Assembly (NCBI RefSeq): GCF_031202265.1
Contig: NZ_CP100604.1
Coordinates: 1,240,001-1,304,000, forward strand
DNA from: Bradyrhizobium sp. Ash2021
Lineage (GTDB): Bacteria > Pseudomonadota > Alphaproteobacteria > Rhizobiales > Xanthobacteraceae
Length of the DNA stretch: 64,000 nucleotides
Reading direction: 5' to 3'
Shown here one piece after another: positions 1 to 8,737 of this stretch (its first letter is position 1; every line of letters begins with the position of its first letter). Below the pieces are notes generated by a model, which ran no database searches, was not told where the DNA came from, and saw nothing but the letters and a program-made list of their open reading frames with translations. Position numbers and translations under genes: made by a program.

Positions 1-537
1 CGCGAGGTCCGGGACCTGAGGCGATTCCGGCAGGCGCGACGTGAACCACGGCTTGACCGTATGGCGGTCAGAAGATGCAACGTCAAAAGGCTGCGAGGCC
101 AGCTGACCCCGGATATGGCCTGCGACGACCTGGCGGGCGACGTCCTCACGCATATCGTAGCGCTCCATCGTCATCATGACAGAGCTCGAGATCACCGCAC
201 CAAACACCGCGGCCGCGGCCAGCGCCTGCAACGACCAGTTGCGCTGACGCAGACGGTTGACCTGAGCCAGACGTGTCACCGGGCCCAGACCTCCCGCCCG
301 GCTCAGACGATCCGCATCCACCGTCGATTTGATGCGAACCTGCAGGCCGGGCGGCAGGTCATACTGCGGAAGCGAACGAACGGCGCGACGCAATGACAGC
401 AGCCGGTCATATCTGGCCTTCAACGTGTCATCGCTAGCCAACCGCCGCTCGAACTCGATCGCAGAAGCCGGATCGAGCTCGCCGTCGCAATAGGCGTTCA
501 GCTGCAGTTCGTCGTTGTCTTTCATCGATGCAATCAT
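1..537 (-). CDS. anti-sigma factor, transmembrane (3' end outside window)
   Basis: This partial gene encodes at least 179 residues and runs off the left edge. The N-terminal part has the short acidic, helix-rich pattern of anti-sigma factors (the stretch NAYCDGELD near residue 14), followed by one hydrophobic segment near residues 105-120 and an extracytoplasmic part. It begins 2 bp after the stop of the ECF sigma gene, the usual sigma/anti-sigma order. A second ATG four codons downstream (525) is possible. The inferred role is to hold the sigma factor at the membrane until a signal releases it. The family assignment rests on the N-terminal motif, the single membrane span and position; the signal is unknown. 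Confidence 0.8.
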   Translation of the reverse strand, partial: MIASMKDNDELQLNAYCDGELDPASAIEFERRLASDDTLKARYDRLLSLRRAVRSLPQYDLPPGLQVRIKSTVDADRLSRAGGLGPVTRLAQVNRLRQRNWSLQALAAAAVFGAVISSSVMMTMERYDMREDVARQVVAGHIRGQLASQPFDVASSDRHTVKPWFTSRLPESPQVPDLA

Positions 538-539
538 AA

Positions 540-1244
540 TTACTTTCGATCTCCTAAAAGCGCGATCAGAAGTTGCCTGCCACGGGACAGACGGGACATA
601 ACGGTGCCGATCGGGACATTGGTGATCTCTGCGATATCGCGATAGTTCAGCTGGTTCATTTCCCGCAGAACAATAACTTCGCGAAAGTGCGCCGGCAGCT
701 GGGCCAGGGCGCGCTGAAGATCTTCTGCATCCGCCTTGAAAAGTGCGATCTCTTCCGGCGTCTCTACCCTCGTTCCCTGGAGACCTTCATGCTCAAGCTC
801 CTGCTGCTCGGCGACACTTAGATCGTTCGTGAAAACCACCGCCTTTGACCTGTTCTTCATCAGCCAGCTATAGGCGGTGTTGCGCACGATCGTCAGTGAC
901 CACGCGCGAGCATTGATGGCACCAAAGCTCTTGATGCCGCGAAACGCGCGCAACGCCGCGTCCTGGACAACGTCTTCGGCGTCGTATGAATTGCCGGTAA
1001 GCCATCGCGCGAGACGATAGGCTTCGGCCATATGGGGCAGAAACACTTCATCGAACAGTGCGCGTTCATCCTGGTTCGGCACAATTGGGCCCGACGCCTG
1101 CTGCTGGCCAGACAAACGATCTGAGCCTTCCAACCGCTCTTTTAACACGACTTCGTTAGGCTCGGTACGCCGGAAACCCGAACGACGTACCGATAAGGGT
1201 GTTGCCATGTTTGACACGCTAAGGCTCAAATGGTTCGCGGTCAT
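540..1244 (-). CDS. ECF-type RNA polymerase sigma factor
   Basis: This 234-residue protein has a sigma-70 region 2 from about residue 65 (ARWLTGNSYDAEDVVQDA) and a region 4 helix-turn-helix at the C-terminus (LNYRDIAEITNVPIGTVMSRLSRG). It should direct RNA polymerase to a small regulon, probably including this operon. The start at 1244 overlaps the cupredoxin stop in an ATGA arrangement, which argues for translational coupling. The N-terminal 60 residues are unlike a normal ECF N-terminus, so an internal start such as 1208 is possible. The anti-sigma gene follows directly, which supports regulation by sequestration. Confidence 0.92.
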   Translation of the reverse strand: MTANHLSLSVSNMATPLSVRRSGFRRTEPNEVVLKERLEGSDRLSGQQQASGPIVPNQDERALFDEVFLPHMAEAYRLARWLTGNSYDAEDVVQDAALRAFRGIKSFGAINARAWSLTIVRNTAYSWLMKNRSKAVVFTNDLSVAEQQELEHEGLQGTRVETPEEIALFKADAEDLQRALAQLPAHFREVIVLREMNQLNYRDIAEITNVPIGTVMSRLSRGRQLLIALLGDRK

Positions 1245-1618
1245 TTGACGATGACCTGTCCGACCATATGTGGATGCAGGCCACAGAAATAGTCGAAGGT
1301 GCCGGCGCTGGTGAATGTATAGGAATACGAGTCGTCAGTATCGAGCGCCTTCGAGCGGAAGGTCTTGTTGTTCTCCACCACCAGGTGCGGAATGTCGTCG
1401 TGATTGACCCACTTCACGGTCGTTCCTACAGCGACCGTCAATTCCTTGGGGGAGAACGTGAAGTTGTCGATGGTGATCACGTTCGTCGCGTCCTGCGCTA
1501 CCGCAGCAAGCGCCAGCATCGCTCCAAAGGTTGGACCCAAAAGCATTGCAATGACTAACGTCCGGCTGGGACTAAAGCGGGTCGCCGCGCGACGGATATG
1601 GTCGATCAGAATTCGCAT
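1241..1618 (-). CDS. exported cupredoxin (plastocyanin/azurin-like)
   Basis: The 125-residue protein has a hydrophobic N-terminal export segment (residues about 18-42, ending near AVAQ) followed by a single cupredoxin fold. The expected type 1 copper ligands are visible: a His in DDIPH and the C-terminal cluster YFCGLHPHM containing Cys, His and Met. It would be a periplasmic electron carrier or copper-binding protein. It lies 13 bp after the metallophosphoesterase stop and overlaps the sigma factor start, so the four genes form one operon. Sigma operons with a cupredoxin suggest a redox or metal stress response, which is inference. Confidence 0.88.
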   Translation of the reverse strand: MRILIDHIRRAATRFSPSRTLVIAMLLGPTFGAMLALAAVAQDATNVITIDNFTFSPKELTVAVGTTVKWVNHDDIPHLVVENNKTFRSKALDTDDSYSYTFTSAGTFDYFCGLHPHMVGQVIVK

Positions 1619-1631
1619 GTGAAATCCTCGA

Positions 1632-2579
1632 TTAACCGGCCAAGGTCTTGTCGATGATCGCGAGCGGCTTATTGCCGTGCGCGACCGTGACGGTGGACAA
1701 TCCTAGAAAGGTGCGAAGCTTGTCGGCGGGGACCAGCATCGGGCCTGGCGACGGTGCGCTACCGGGGGCCGGCTGCGGAAAAGCCGTCGACAAGGCGGTG
1801 TGGAAGGTGATGTTGCCCTCGACCTTCTGGGCCAACTGGTGGATGTGTCCATTTAGAACGGTGACTGAACCAAAGCGCTTGAGCAGAGCAAGCGCCTGCG
1901 TACCATCCTCGGTACCCCAGCCCCATTCCCTGTAGATCACCTGCAGCGGGATGTGCGCAAACACGACGATCGGCGTGCTGTTGGATTTGTCCTTTAGGTC
2001 GGCCTCGAGCCATGCGAGCTGCTCGGCGCCGAGGTTGCCGAGTCCGCCGCCCTTCAGATCGACGACGTTGACGAGACCGACGAAGTGAACGCCGTGGTCG
2101 TCGTAACTGTACCAGCCCGCGCCCTTCGAACCCTTACCATAGCGTTCCAAATAGGCTTTGCCGCGTTCTTCATCGATAATATCATGCTCGCCGGGCACAT
2201 AATGAATCTGCACGCCAGTTTCGCCGAACACCTTGTCGGCATTGTCGAATTCGGCAGGTTTGGAAAGATGCGTAATATCGCCGGTGTGAATGATGAAGGA
2301 CGGTTTGATCGGCATCGCCTTTACCTTGGCGACGGCTTCGCGCAGCGTGCCGAGCGCATCCGGGTTCGCCGCCTTGTTGAAGCCGATGTGGCTATCGCTC
2401 ATCTGTAGAAACGTGAAGCCGGTGGCTTCTGCGGCAAGAGCGTCGCCGATCAACCCCAGCGAATGGGGAACGCCACCGGTCACGGTCCAAAGTACCCCGG
2501 TCCCCGCCCAGACCATGCATTCAAGCACTTCGCGGCGACCTAATCCCTGTCCACGGTCCTCAAAGCCGTTTTTGGCCAT
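1632..2579 (-). CDS. Tat-exported metallophosphoesterase
   Basis: This 315-residue protein carries a twin-arginine-like leader (GRREVLE) with a hydrophobic stretch, so it is probably exported folded with its metals. The calcineurin-type motifs appear in order: DSHIG, GDITH, GEHD (replacing the commoner GNHD/E), FAHIPL and GHIHQ. These bind two metal ions and hydrolyse a phosphoester; the substrate cannot be told from sequence. It is the first gene of the operon with cupredoxin, sigma and anti-sigma factors. The Asn to Glu change in the third motif is unusual but leaves the following His and Asp intact. Confidence 0.88.
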   Translation of the reverse strand: MAKNGFEDRGQGLGRREVLECMVWAGTGVLWTVTGGVPHSLGLIGDALAAEATGFTFLQMSDSHIGFNKAANPDALGTLREAVAKVKAMPIKPSFIIHTGDITHLSKPAEFDNADKVFGETGVQIHYVPGEHDIIDEERGKAYLERYGKGSKGAGWYSYDDHGVHFVGLVNVVDLKGGGLGNLGAEQLAWLEADLKDKSNSTPIVVFAHIPLQVIYREWGWGTEDGTQALALLKRFGSVTVLNGHIHQLAQKVEGNITFHTALSTAFPQPAPGSAPSPGPMLVPADKLRTFLGLSTVTVAHGNKPLAIIDKTLAG

Positions 2580-2971
2580 GTCACATCTCCCAATGGAGCC
2601 AAGCGGCTCTGAACAGCGCTGAATTGCGCCGCCAGACAGGAGACTCGACCATCGCGGGGCTTATTCCAAAAAATATACAATTTCTCGGTCTCGACCTCAT
2701 TCCTGAGGAAGAGAAGATTTGTTCAAGTTGCCTCGACTACCGAGACAAGGCTCGGCCGTTTACTGATCGCCCCCAAGAGCAGTCATGTGACCGGGACGGC
2801 CGAAGGGCCGGAGTTTGACCCAAGGAAGACTCTCGGCGGCAGCGCCTTCTCGCAGCCTTCAGAGCAGCTTATGTGCTCCACGGCTATCTTTGGCGTTCGA
2901 CATTCCGCGGATGGCGCCTCGTCGAGTACGCCATCCGCACCTGCAATCGGTCTCTTGCGAAGAAACGAGGC
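2580..2971. other. intergenic stretch upstream of metallophosphoesterase operon
   Basis: No supported gene lies here. Open frames on the plus strand lack homology features, and the stretch presumably holds the promoter of the sigma-factor operon. The expected ECF promoter could not be defined by eye. Confidence 0.5.
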
Positions 2972-3379
2972 CTAGGCCTTCAGGTCCGTGATCCTCATAA
3001 TTGCGACCGCGTTCCCGTCATTGTACGCCTGCTCTTTTGTGTCCTTGTTGCAGGTCCAGACAAAGTTCTTCTTGGCTGTAAAGGTCTTTCCCTCCTGCTC
3101 GATCCGAAGCTCCCCCTCGGGGATATGGCAGATCATGGCATTCATCATCGGGGGGCCGGCTGTCTTCGATCCCGGCTGCATAATGACATCGCGCATTGAG
3201 ACGGTCTTAAAACCGGGGATGATGGATGCTGTCTCGCCATCGTAAGCGCGCACCACGACACCTGGCCACGGCGTCGTGTCCTTGTAGCCCGTGGTTTGAG
3301 CGGCGGTTGGCTTTATCATGGCCGCCGAAGCCGCTGCCAACCCGATTCCCAATGCAGACCTTCGATCGATCTTGCTCAT
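2972..3379 (-). CDS. small exported cupin-like protein
   Basis: The 135-residue product begins with a Tat-like leader (DRRSALGIG, then an Ala-rich hydrophobic stretch ending near TAAQ). The mature part, about 105 residues, has the beta-rich pattern of a small cupin (VIMQPGSKTAGPPMMNAMICHIPEGEL), but the classical His-rich metal motif is not clear. It stands alone, with about 390 bp to the next gene. The function is unknown; family membership is a pattern-based inference. A good purine-rich site (AGGAGAAAG in the coding direction) precedes the ATG. Confidence 0.7.
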   Translation of the reverse strand: MSKIDRRSALGIGLAAASAAMIKPTAAQTTGYKDTTPWPGVVVRAYDGETASIIPGFKTVSMRDVIMQPGSKTAGPPMMNAMICHIPEGELRIEQEGKTFTAKKNFVWTCNKDTKEQAYNDGNAVAIMRITDLKA

Positions 3380-4028
3380 CGCTTTCTCCTTAGGTTACTG
3401 CAACGAGCCGCCGCAAAGCTGCGTGCGTTTCGTGGAATGTGAAATCGTGGTGTGAAACCGAAAAGGGGGCGGTCTCTTAGGGTAGCGTACCTGCCGACAG
3501 CACTAGTACTGCTCGTTCGTCCCGAACGGTGACTTCGGCACATCCCGCAATTACATTCTACGAGACCGGACGCGCCTTAGAAATGGGTGTTTCGCCCAAG
3601 AGGCATAATGTCTCAGTTTGCTTAGAGCCTGAAGATCGGACCCCGGTGTCAGCAACTTCGCACTCCGGCCAACTGAATATGCAAGTCAGCGTCACTGACT
3701 GGTCCTGCGGCTGGTCGCGGTAAGTGCGCGGCCACGACCTACTGGCGTCCCGTGCGGAGGCGACGACTGCTGCTCCCATAGACGTCCGGAGTTGTGCAGG
3801 TTTTCGGATGCCGGCTTTGCGAACGTCTGCTAATTCGGGGAAAGCGGAAGCGACAACGACAGGGTCGAATAGACGCGAATGACCCACTCCGGAAGTCGCC
3901 CCTTCCGATGAACCTCCGCTGTCATGTCGCAAAATATTGGGGTCGCAAAACATATATTCCACTAAACCGCTGCGCGGTAGGGAGCATGCAGCAACCGTTC
4001 GAATAGGGAAGCGGGGGCCGAGGCCGGG
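3380..4028. other. intergenic stretch, no supported gene
   Basis: Frames of up to 134 codons exist on the minus strand (3558-3962) but show no domain, signal peptide or plausible start, and look like decayed intergenic DNA. No tRNA or hairpin terminator stood out. Confidence 0.5.
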
Positions 4029-4265
4029 TCAACGATCCTCCCGTGCTCTTCGGCGTGCCGCTTGGCCGGTGGCCTCGCTGAAGAGGTGGCGTGGGATGTT
4101 GATCAGCGCAAAACGTCGCCGTTCTTCAGCGTGCGTTTCAAAATCTGCCTCCACAAAAATCTCGACGGTTTCCTCGCTGGCATGAATTTCGACGCGTATA
4201 GGCGAGTCGCCCAAATCCACTTCGTATCGGCGACCATTCTTTCCCCGCATAATCGCGTGCGCCAT
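4029..4265 (-). CDS. conserved small protein of unknown function
   Basis: This 78-residue acidic protein starts MAHAIMRG and has beta-strand-like alternation (GRRYEVDLGDSPIRVEIHASEETVEIFVEADFE) followed by an Arg-rich tail. It starts one base after the stop of the upstream gene on the same strand, so the two are very likely co-transcribed. No family is recognised. The regular coding character and the coupling support a real gene. Confidence 0.55.
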   Translation of the reverse strand: MAHAIMRGKNGRRYEVDLGDSPIRVEIHASEETVEIFVEADFETHAEERRRFALINIPRHLFSEATGQAARRRAREDR

Positions 4266-4266
4266 T

Positions 4267-4530
4267 TCAGTTCTGCCTCTGGCCCTGCTTCTTTAGTTTC
4301 TTAACCCGATGCTTCTGATACCCGAGAACAGCAGGCACAAGTGGCATCGCGCGAGCCACCCGAACGTGGGTCAATGAGACGACAAGCGCTTGTCCGGTTT
4401 CATCGGAGCGCGACAGATGACACACGATACCGCCCTCGTCACCGGCATATGATACGTCCCACACGGTTTGGCGAATGCCGCTCACCGCAGTCACATTCTG
4501 CTCCTGGAGATAGTGGATCAGCGCCGGCAT
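4267..4530 (-). CDS. hypothetical protein, probably 5'-truncated
   Basis: The convincing coding part is about 87 residues from an ATG at 4530 and ends in a strongly basic tail (HRVKKLKKQGQRQN). The open frame continues upstream to 4725, but beyond about 4565 it merely reads the antisense of a methyltransferase remnant, so the original N-terminus was probably lost at that junction. Some upstream residues (VAALKAAAPFEVEL) may belong to the original protein. The gene is followed after one base by another small gene. The function is unknown. Confidence 0.45.
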   Translation of the reverse strand: MPALIHYLQEQNVTAVSGIRQTVWDVSYAGDEGGIVCHLSRSDETGQALVVSLTHVRVARAMPLVPAVLGYQKHRVKKLKKQGQRQN

Positions 4531-4569
4531 CAATTCGACTTCGAACGGCGCAGCTGCTTTCAACGCGGC

Positions 4570-4902
4570 GACAGCCTGCCCGCCTCCTCGCTGGATGCCG
4601 CCATCCTCGTGCACATGTATCACGAGGTCGCCCAACCCTATGCCTTTCTCTACAATCTTGCGCCCGCCTTGAAGCGGGGTGCGCGGGTCGGAATCGTCGA
4701 CCTCGAGCGTCCGACGCCGGAGCACGGCACGCCAATAAAGCTCTTGCGTTGCGAACTGACCGCCGTGGGCTATCGTGAGATCGCCACGTATCAGCTCGCG
4801 GGCGATGGCGGGTACCTCGCCGTGTTCTCTCCGCCGGAGGAAGCGGGCCGAAAATCTCCCCGGGACATCGTTGCGTGTGGGGATCGTGCCGGCACTCGCT
4901 GA
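4570..4902 (+). pseudogene. 3' remnant of a class I SAM-dependent methyltransferase
   Basis: From about 4570 the plus strand reads a typical methyltransferase C-terminal half: motif with LDAAILVHMYHEV, then LAPALKRGARVGIVDLERPTPEHG and GYREIATYQL. The SAM-binding glycine-rich motif I and everything upstream are missing, and no start codon suits the remainder. The fragment is convergent with, and overlaps, the end of the GT2 gene. It is best read as a leftover brought in by recombination near 4565. Confidence 0.7.
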
Positions 4903-5627
4903 TCCCTGACAAACGTCATCGACATGGACCAGGCCGCCTTGAAGCCGGCGACGGGATTGCCAGAGACCTTCGATACGCCGCCGATCCGGCTCCGCTGCCC
5001 GACAGCGATCTCCAGTGCCGGCAAGCGGGCGGCCGCTACCCGCATCAGCATTTCCAGGTTCCAGCCATAGGTCTCCTCCTTCATGCCGAGACGTATGAGG
5101 ACGTCCCGTCGGATGGCGCGAAACGGCGACAGGTCGGTAAAGCTCGCGCCATAGACGAGGCGCAGGAGCAGCCGGCCGACATGGGCCGCGAGAATCTGCT
5201 GCGGCGCCGGGCTACCGGGCTCGCGCCGACCGCGAACGCGCGAGCCGAGAACGAAGATGGCCCGCCCAGCAACGATCGGCGACACCAGATCAGGGATGAA
5301 TTCCGCAGGATCGCTGCCGTCGCCGTCGAGGAAGAGGAGAATGTCGGCGTCATCGCGCAGGGCGGCGATGCCCGCCTGGATGGCGCGACCGTAGCCACGC
5401 CGCGGCTCGACAATCACGCGGGCCCCGGCGGCTTCTGCGAACTCGGCCGTACGGTCTCGCGAACCGCCGTCAACAACGACGACCTCGCCCACATTCTGCG
5501 CCAGCACCGCAGTTACGACCTGCCCTATCGCCGTTTCCTCGTCGGGGCAGGGAATGATCGCGGAAATAACGGGCGTACGGAGCCATGCAGGCCGCCTCGA
5601 GCCGGTCTCGTCATTCACCGCGTTCAT
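4791..5627 (-). CDS. GT2-family glycosyltransferase (DPM1-like)
   Basis: This protein of 278 residues is a GT-A fold glycosyltransferase like dolichyl-phosphate mannose synthases and the transferase-2 group that clusters with radical SAM genes. Visible motifs are VISAIIPCPDEE, VVVDGGSRDRT and the metal/nucleotide-binding FLDGDGSD. The start at 5627 is chosen because it overlaps the radical SAM stop as ATGA; a longer frame starts at 5648. The last 35 residues (after FVRDQ) read the antisense of the methyltransferase remnant and are probably not original, so the C-terminus has been altered. The substrate is unknown. Confidence 0.85.
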   Translation of the reverse strand: MNAVNDETGSRRPAWLRTPVISAIIPCPDEETAIGQVVTAVLAQNVGEVVVVDGGSRDRTAEFAEAAGARVIVEPRRGYGRAIQAGIAALRDDADILLFLDGDGSDPAEFIPDLVSPIVAGRAIFVLGSRVRGRREPGSPAPQQILAAHVGRLLLRLVYGASFTDLSPFRAIRRDVLIRLGMKEETYGWNLEMLMRVAAARLPALEIAVGQRSRIGGVSKVSGNPVAGFKAAWSMSMTFVRDQRVPARSPHATMSRGDFRPASSGGENTARYPPSPAS

Positions 5628-6703
5628 AGGCTCCAGCGCAGGCCACAATTGGCGCAGCTCCTGGGCGGCTTGTCCGACAGGAGCGCCGCACGAAAGTCCC
5701 GGTACGCGGTCCCGTTCCAGATGTCATGCAAGGACTGCCGCCCTGCATGGCCCAGCGTGTAGTTGTCGTAGCCATGCTGCGAAAACGGCGCGATACAGCA
5801 GGGCAAGGCGCGGCCATTGGCCGTAAAGTACATCAACGACCAGGGCCGCCGACAGAGCGACCACGGCGAACCGTCGCCACTGCCCTTCAGACTTAACCCC
5901 GGCTCGGTCGCCGCGCCCGACGCGCTGAAGGTGACACCGAGGGAGCGCGCCAGATTCTCGGCCTGTTTCAGATAGATCGCTTCGCCCTCCGTCAGCCGTT
6001 CGAACAACGCCTGATCCGGCTGTGCTTTGCCAATGGCTGCTTCGTCGAAAAAAACGAGCCGTTGCAGATAGACCTCCTTGACACCGATCTCGGCGGCAAT
6101 TTTCACAAATGTCGGAAGCTCCTCTACAGTCTCTTTCAGGCCTGTGAGCCAAACGGAAACCTTGGGAGTGGTGAGTCCCTCCCGCTCCTGCAGCTCGCGA
6201 AACGCACGCACGTTGCGGATGATGCGACTGAAATAATCCTTGCCGCGGATCGCCTTGAAGCTCTCGCGGTTTGACGCGTCGAGCGACACACGCAGCTCAT
6301 CAAGCCCGGCGTCGATCAGCGCGCGGCCGTTGCGCTCACCTAGCACCGTTCCATTGGTGTTGAACAGGACGTAAACGCCGCGGTCCTTCAGATATCTGAC
6401 CATCCGGGGCAGGTTCGCGACTAGCATGGGCTCGCCGACGCCGTGCAGAACCGCCCGTGCGAGATCAGGAACCTGGTCGACAATCGACGCGAACAGATCC
6501 CAGCTCATGTCTGCCGGCGGCTCGAGCTCCTCGTAGGTGCGAGGACAGGTGGTGCACAGCAGATTGCAGCGGTTGGTCACCTCCAGATAAAGGCAGACCG
6601 GCGGACGCCGGGCGACCTCCGTGCGCTCGCCCGAGACCTGCTCGTGATAGCGGCGCGGATCGAAGGCCGCGCGAGTGCCTGGCGCTTCGCCTGAAATACT
6701 CAT
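5624..6703 (-). CDS. radical SAM/SPASM domain protein
   Basis: The 359-residue protein has the radical SAM cluster motif CNLLCTTC at residues 46-53, the following GVGEP and a (beta/alpha)-barrel pattern, and a C-terminal SPASM-like region with several cysteines (CRR, CCIAPF and CANC) that would bind auxiliary iron-sulfur clusters. SPASM enzymes modify peptides or small molecules by radical chemistry. The start at 6703 overlaps the stop of the upstream membrane glycosyltransferase as ATGA, which rules out the longer open frame to 7099. It lies in an operon with glycosyltransferases and a nucleoside phosphorylase. The substrate is unknown. Confidence 0.92.
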   Translation of the reverse strand: MSISGEAPGTRAAFDPRRYHEQVSGERTEVARRPPVCLYLEVTNRCNLLCTTCPRTYEELEPPADMSWDLFASIVDQVPDLARAVLHGVGEPMLVANLPRMVRYLKDRGVYVLFNTNGTVLGERNGRALIDAGLDELRVSLDASNRESFKAIRGKDYFSRIIRNVRAFRELQEREGLTTPKVSVWLTGLKETVEELPTFVKIAAEIGVKEVYLQRLVFFDEAAIGKAQPDQALFERLTEGEAIYLKQAENLARSLGVTFSASGAATEPGLSLKGSGDGSPWSLCRRPWSLMYFTANGRALPCCIAPFSQHGYDNYTLGHAGRQSLHDIWNGTAYRDFRAALLSDKPPRSCANCGLRWSL

Positions 6704-8012
6704 TGCACCAACTCCGCGTCTGCGGTCTGCGAATTGCGGCTTCTCCAGCTCACCAAGGCCCAAGCCAGCAAGAGACCTCCGAACAGAATTGACTTGGTCA
6801 CGATTCTCGGAATGTAGAGGTCCCAATCGAGTTGTTCGGACAGCAAGAGCGCACCGATCGAAACGACCCAGGTCGGCGCGGTGCCACACAGGGCAACGAA
6901 CGGCGTCACGACGAGAAAATACCAGGGGTAATTCGGCGACAACAACAAAAGCGTGAGGAGTAACAGCATGTTGATGTCGGCAAGAATCCCTTGAACAGGA
7001 GGACCAGCGCAGCCAGTACGAAATAAGCAGCAACATCACCTTGATGCGTGCCAAACACAAGCCGCCAGAGCGACAACGGCCAGAGATCATAGCCGGCACT
7101 GATCCCCTCTTCCGTCAGATAGCCTTTCGCCAGGTATCCGAGAACGCCCCAACCGATCGATAGATAAGGGAGATAACAAAGCACCACGACGGCGATCACG
7201 ACCAGCGGCATCTTGAGGTCCCATGGGCGCCAGATCGCAGCCAGCACCGGCGCCACGTAAGGTTTTACCAGCAGCGAAAATGCGATCAGAACGGATCCGC
7301 GGAGAGCGTGGCCGGTCAGGGCAATCCACAGGCCCAGCAGCATCAGCGCAACCATCAGCGCGTCGACGTGACCGCTGTTGGCGATTTCCCACAACGGAAG
7401 CGGATGCCAGAGATAGGCGATCACGCGCGTAATCGGGCGGTTTATCCGCCGCAGGAAGAGCATGATCAGTACAACAGTGAGAGCCTCGCACCCCAGCATT
7501 GCGAACCGCATCATGGTCACGCTTTCACCGAACCGCGTGACAATGAGGAAGAAAGACTGCGCCACCGGAGGATAGATGGTGACGGCAGAATCGACCCGGT
7601 CGATGTGAGGAAAGATCGCCTCGTCGCGCAGAAATGCCAGCGCCTGATTGGCCGGAAAATAACGGTATGGATTGATGCCGGCGGCTTGAACCTTGCCATC
7701 CCAGACATAGCGATAGATATCACTGGACAGAAGCGGATCGAACAGGAGCACATAGGCTCTCAGCACGATCGCAATTCCGAAGATAAGCCATAGCGCACGC
7801 CCGGTTCGCACGCGCTCGGCCAGGTGCGTTGCCATAATCGTCAGCAGGCCTGCGGCTACGGTCAGAGCGATGAAGGCATTGTCACCATAAGTCTCGAAAG
7901 CAAAAGGGGTCACCAGGGTCAGACCAACCAGGACAGCACCGACGCTCGCCAACAGATAAAATGGGAGCACCTCGATGGCGTAGCGCATCGGTCGACCGGG
8001 TTGACTGGTCAT
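6700..8012 (-). pseudogene. GT-C membrane glycosyltransferase, frameshifted
   Basis: Two overlapping frames together make one polytopic membrane protein of about 435 residues. The first frame (from 8012, MTSQPGRP, or 7988) carries about nine hydrophobic segments and the motif SSDIYRYVWDGKVQAAGINPY typical of polyprenol-phosphate-dependent GT-C/DUF2029-type enzymes. The second frame supplies the missing end, starting near 6978 (MLLLLTLLLLSPNYPWYFLV) and stopping at 6700. The switch lies around 6970-6990 and needs a one-base change. It overlaps the radical SAM gene by ATGA. Either the gene is recently broken or the base call is wrong. Confidence 0.75.
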
Positions 8013-8032
8013 GGACCCTGGCATTAGCGGCC

Positions 8033-8737
8033 TTAAGGGCTTATCTGCGGCGCGGCTGCGTTGAGAAAGGTCCGGCTTGCCGGAGCAAATCCACCAGCAC
8101 GAAAGCGGGTCGAATCGCCGGCCAGTTCGTCCTGCAACCATCGCAACGTTTGCATGTCGTCGACATCATACCATTCGGGAAGCAGTGTCGTGGCAAGCCC
8201 GATTTCGGCGGCGCGCTCGCATGTAGCCCGAGCCACGGTTTCCGTTCCCCATGCGATCTGCGTGAACAGATGCTGATGTGGACGTTTCAGGCCGATGAGG
8301 TAATAGCCGCCGTCGCTTGCCGGCCCGACCACCATCCTGTCCCCCGGCTCGCGCAGGGCTTCGACGGCCTGTACCAGGAAGCGGGTTGGCAAGGTCGGGC
8401 TGTCGCCATTGACCAGCAGGACACCGTCATGTCCGGCATGCAGGAACGCGCGCATCGCGCCAAGCAGCACGTACCCCAGATCATCACCGGTTTGCAGCAA
8501 CAGTCCGAACCCCGCGGGAAGCAACTGATGCATGATGTGTTCGGCTCCCGCAGGAGCGTAGACGCCGTAGCCGCGCCTGCCGAGCGCCTCCGGTACCGCC
8601 TCGATTGCCGCCGCAACATCGCGCAGAAAGCAAGCGGAGAGCTCCGATGCGGCCACCTCGCCAATGGCGGTCGCGAGCCGCGTCTTTGAGCGGCCGGGCT
8701 GCGGCGCCTTGCGTATGATCCCGATCGCCGCGCTCAC
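8033..8737 (-). CDS. DUF2064 / TIGR04282-type transferase (rSAM-associated transferase 1)
   Basis: This 234-residue protein is a nucleotidyl- or glycosyltransferase-like enzyme of the DUF2064 family. It shows the N-terminal nucleotide-binding signature (RKAPQPGRSKTRLA), GDSPTLP and PASDGGYYLIGL. The family was named for its association with radical SAM genes; some members are assigned to arsenosugar synthesis. The start is GTG at 8737, overlapping the upstream phosphorylase stop as GTGA. About 20 bp separate its stop from the membrane glycosyltransferase start. It probably acts with the neighbouring GT2 enzyme on a shared product. Confidence 0.88.
   Translation of the reverse strand: MSAAIGIIRKAPQPGRSKTRLATAIGEVAASELSACFLRDVAAAIEAVPEALGRRGYGVYAPAGAEHIMHQLLPAGFGLLLQTGDDLGYVLLGAMRAFLHAGHDGVLLVNGDSPTLPTRFLVQAVEALREPGDRMVVGPASDGGYYLIGLKRPHQHLFTQIAWGTETVARATCERAAEIGLATTLLPEWYDVDDMQTLRWLQDELAGDSTRFRAGGFAPASRTFLNAAAPQISP

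Noticed and set aside
3558..3962. 134-codon minus-strand frame in intergenic DNA
   Set aside because: No domain, poor start, text like the intergenic repeats of related genomes.
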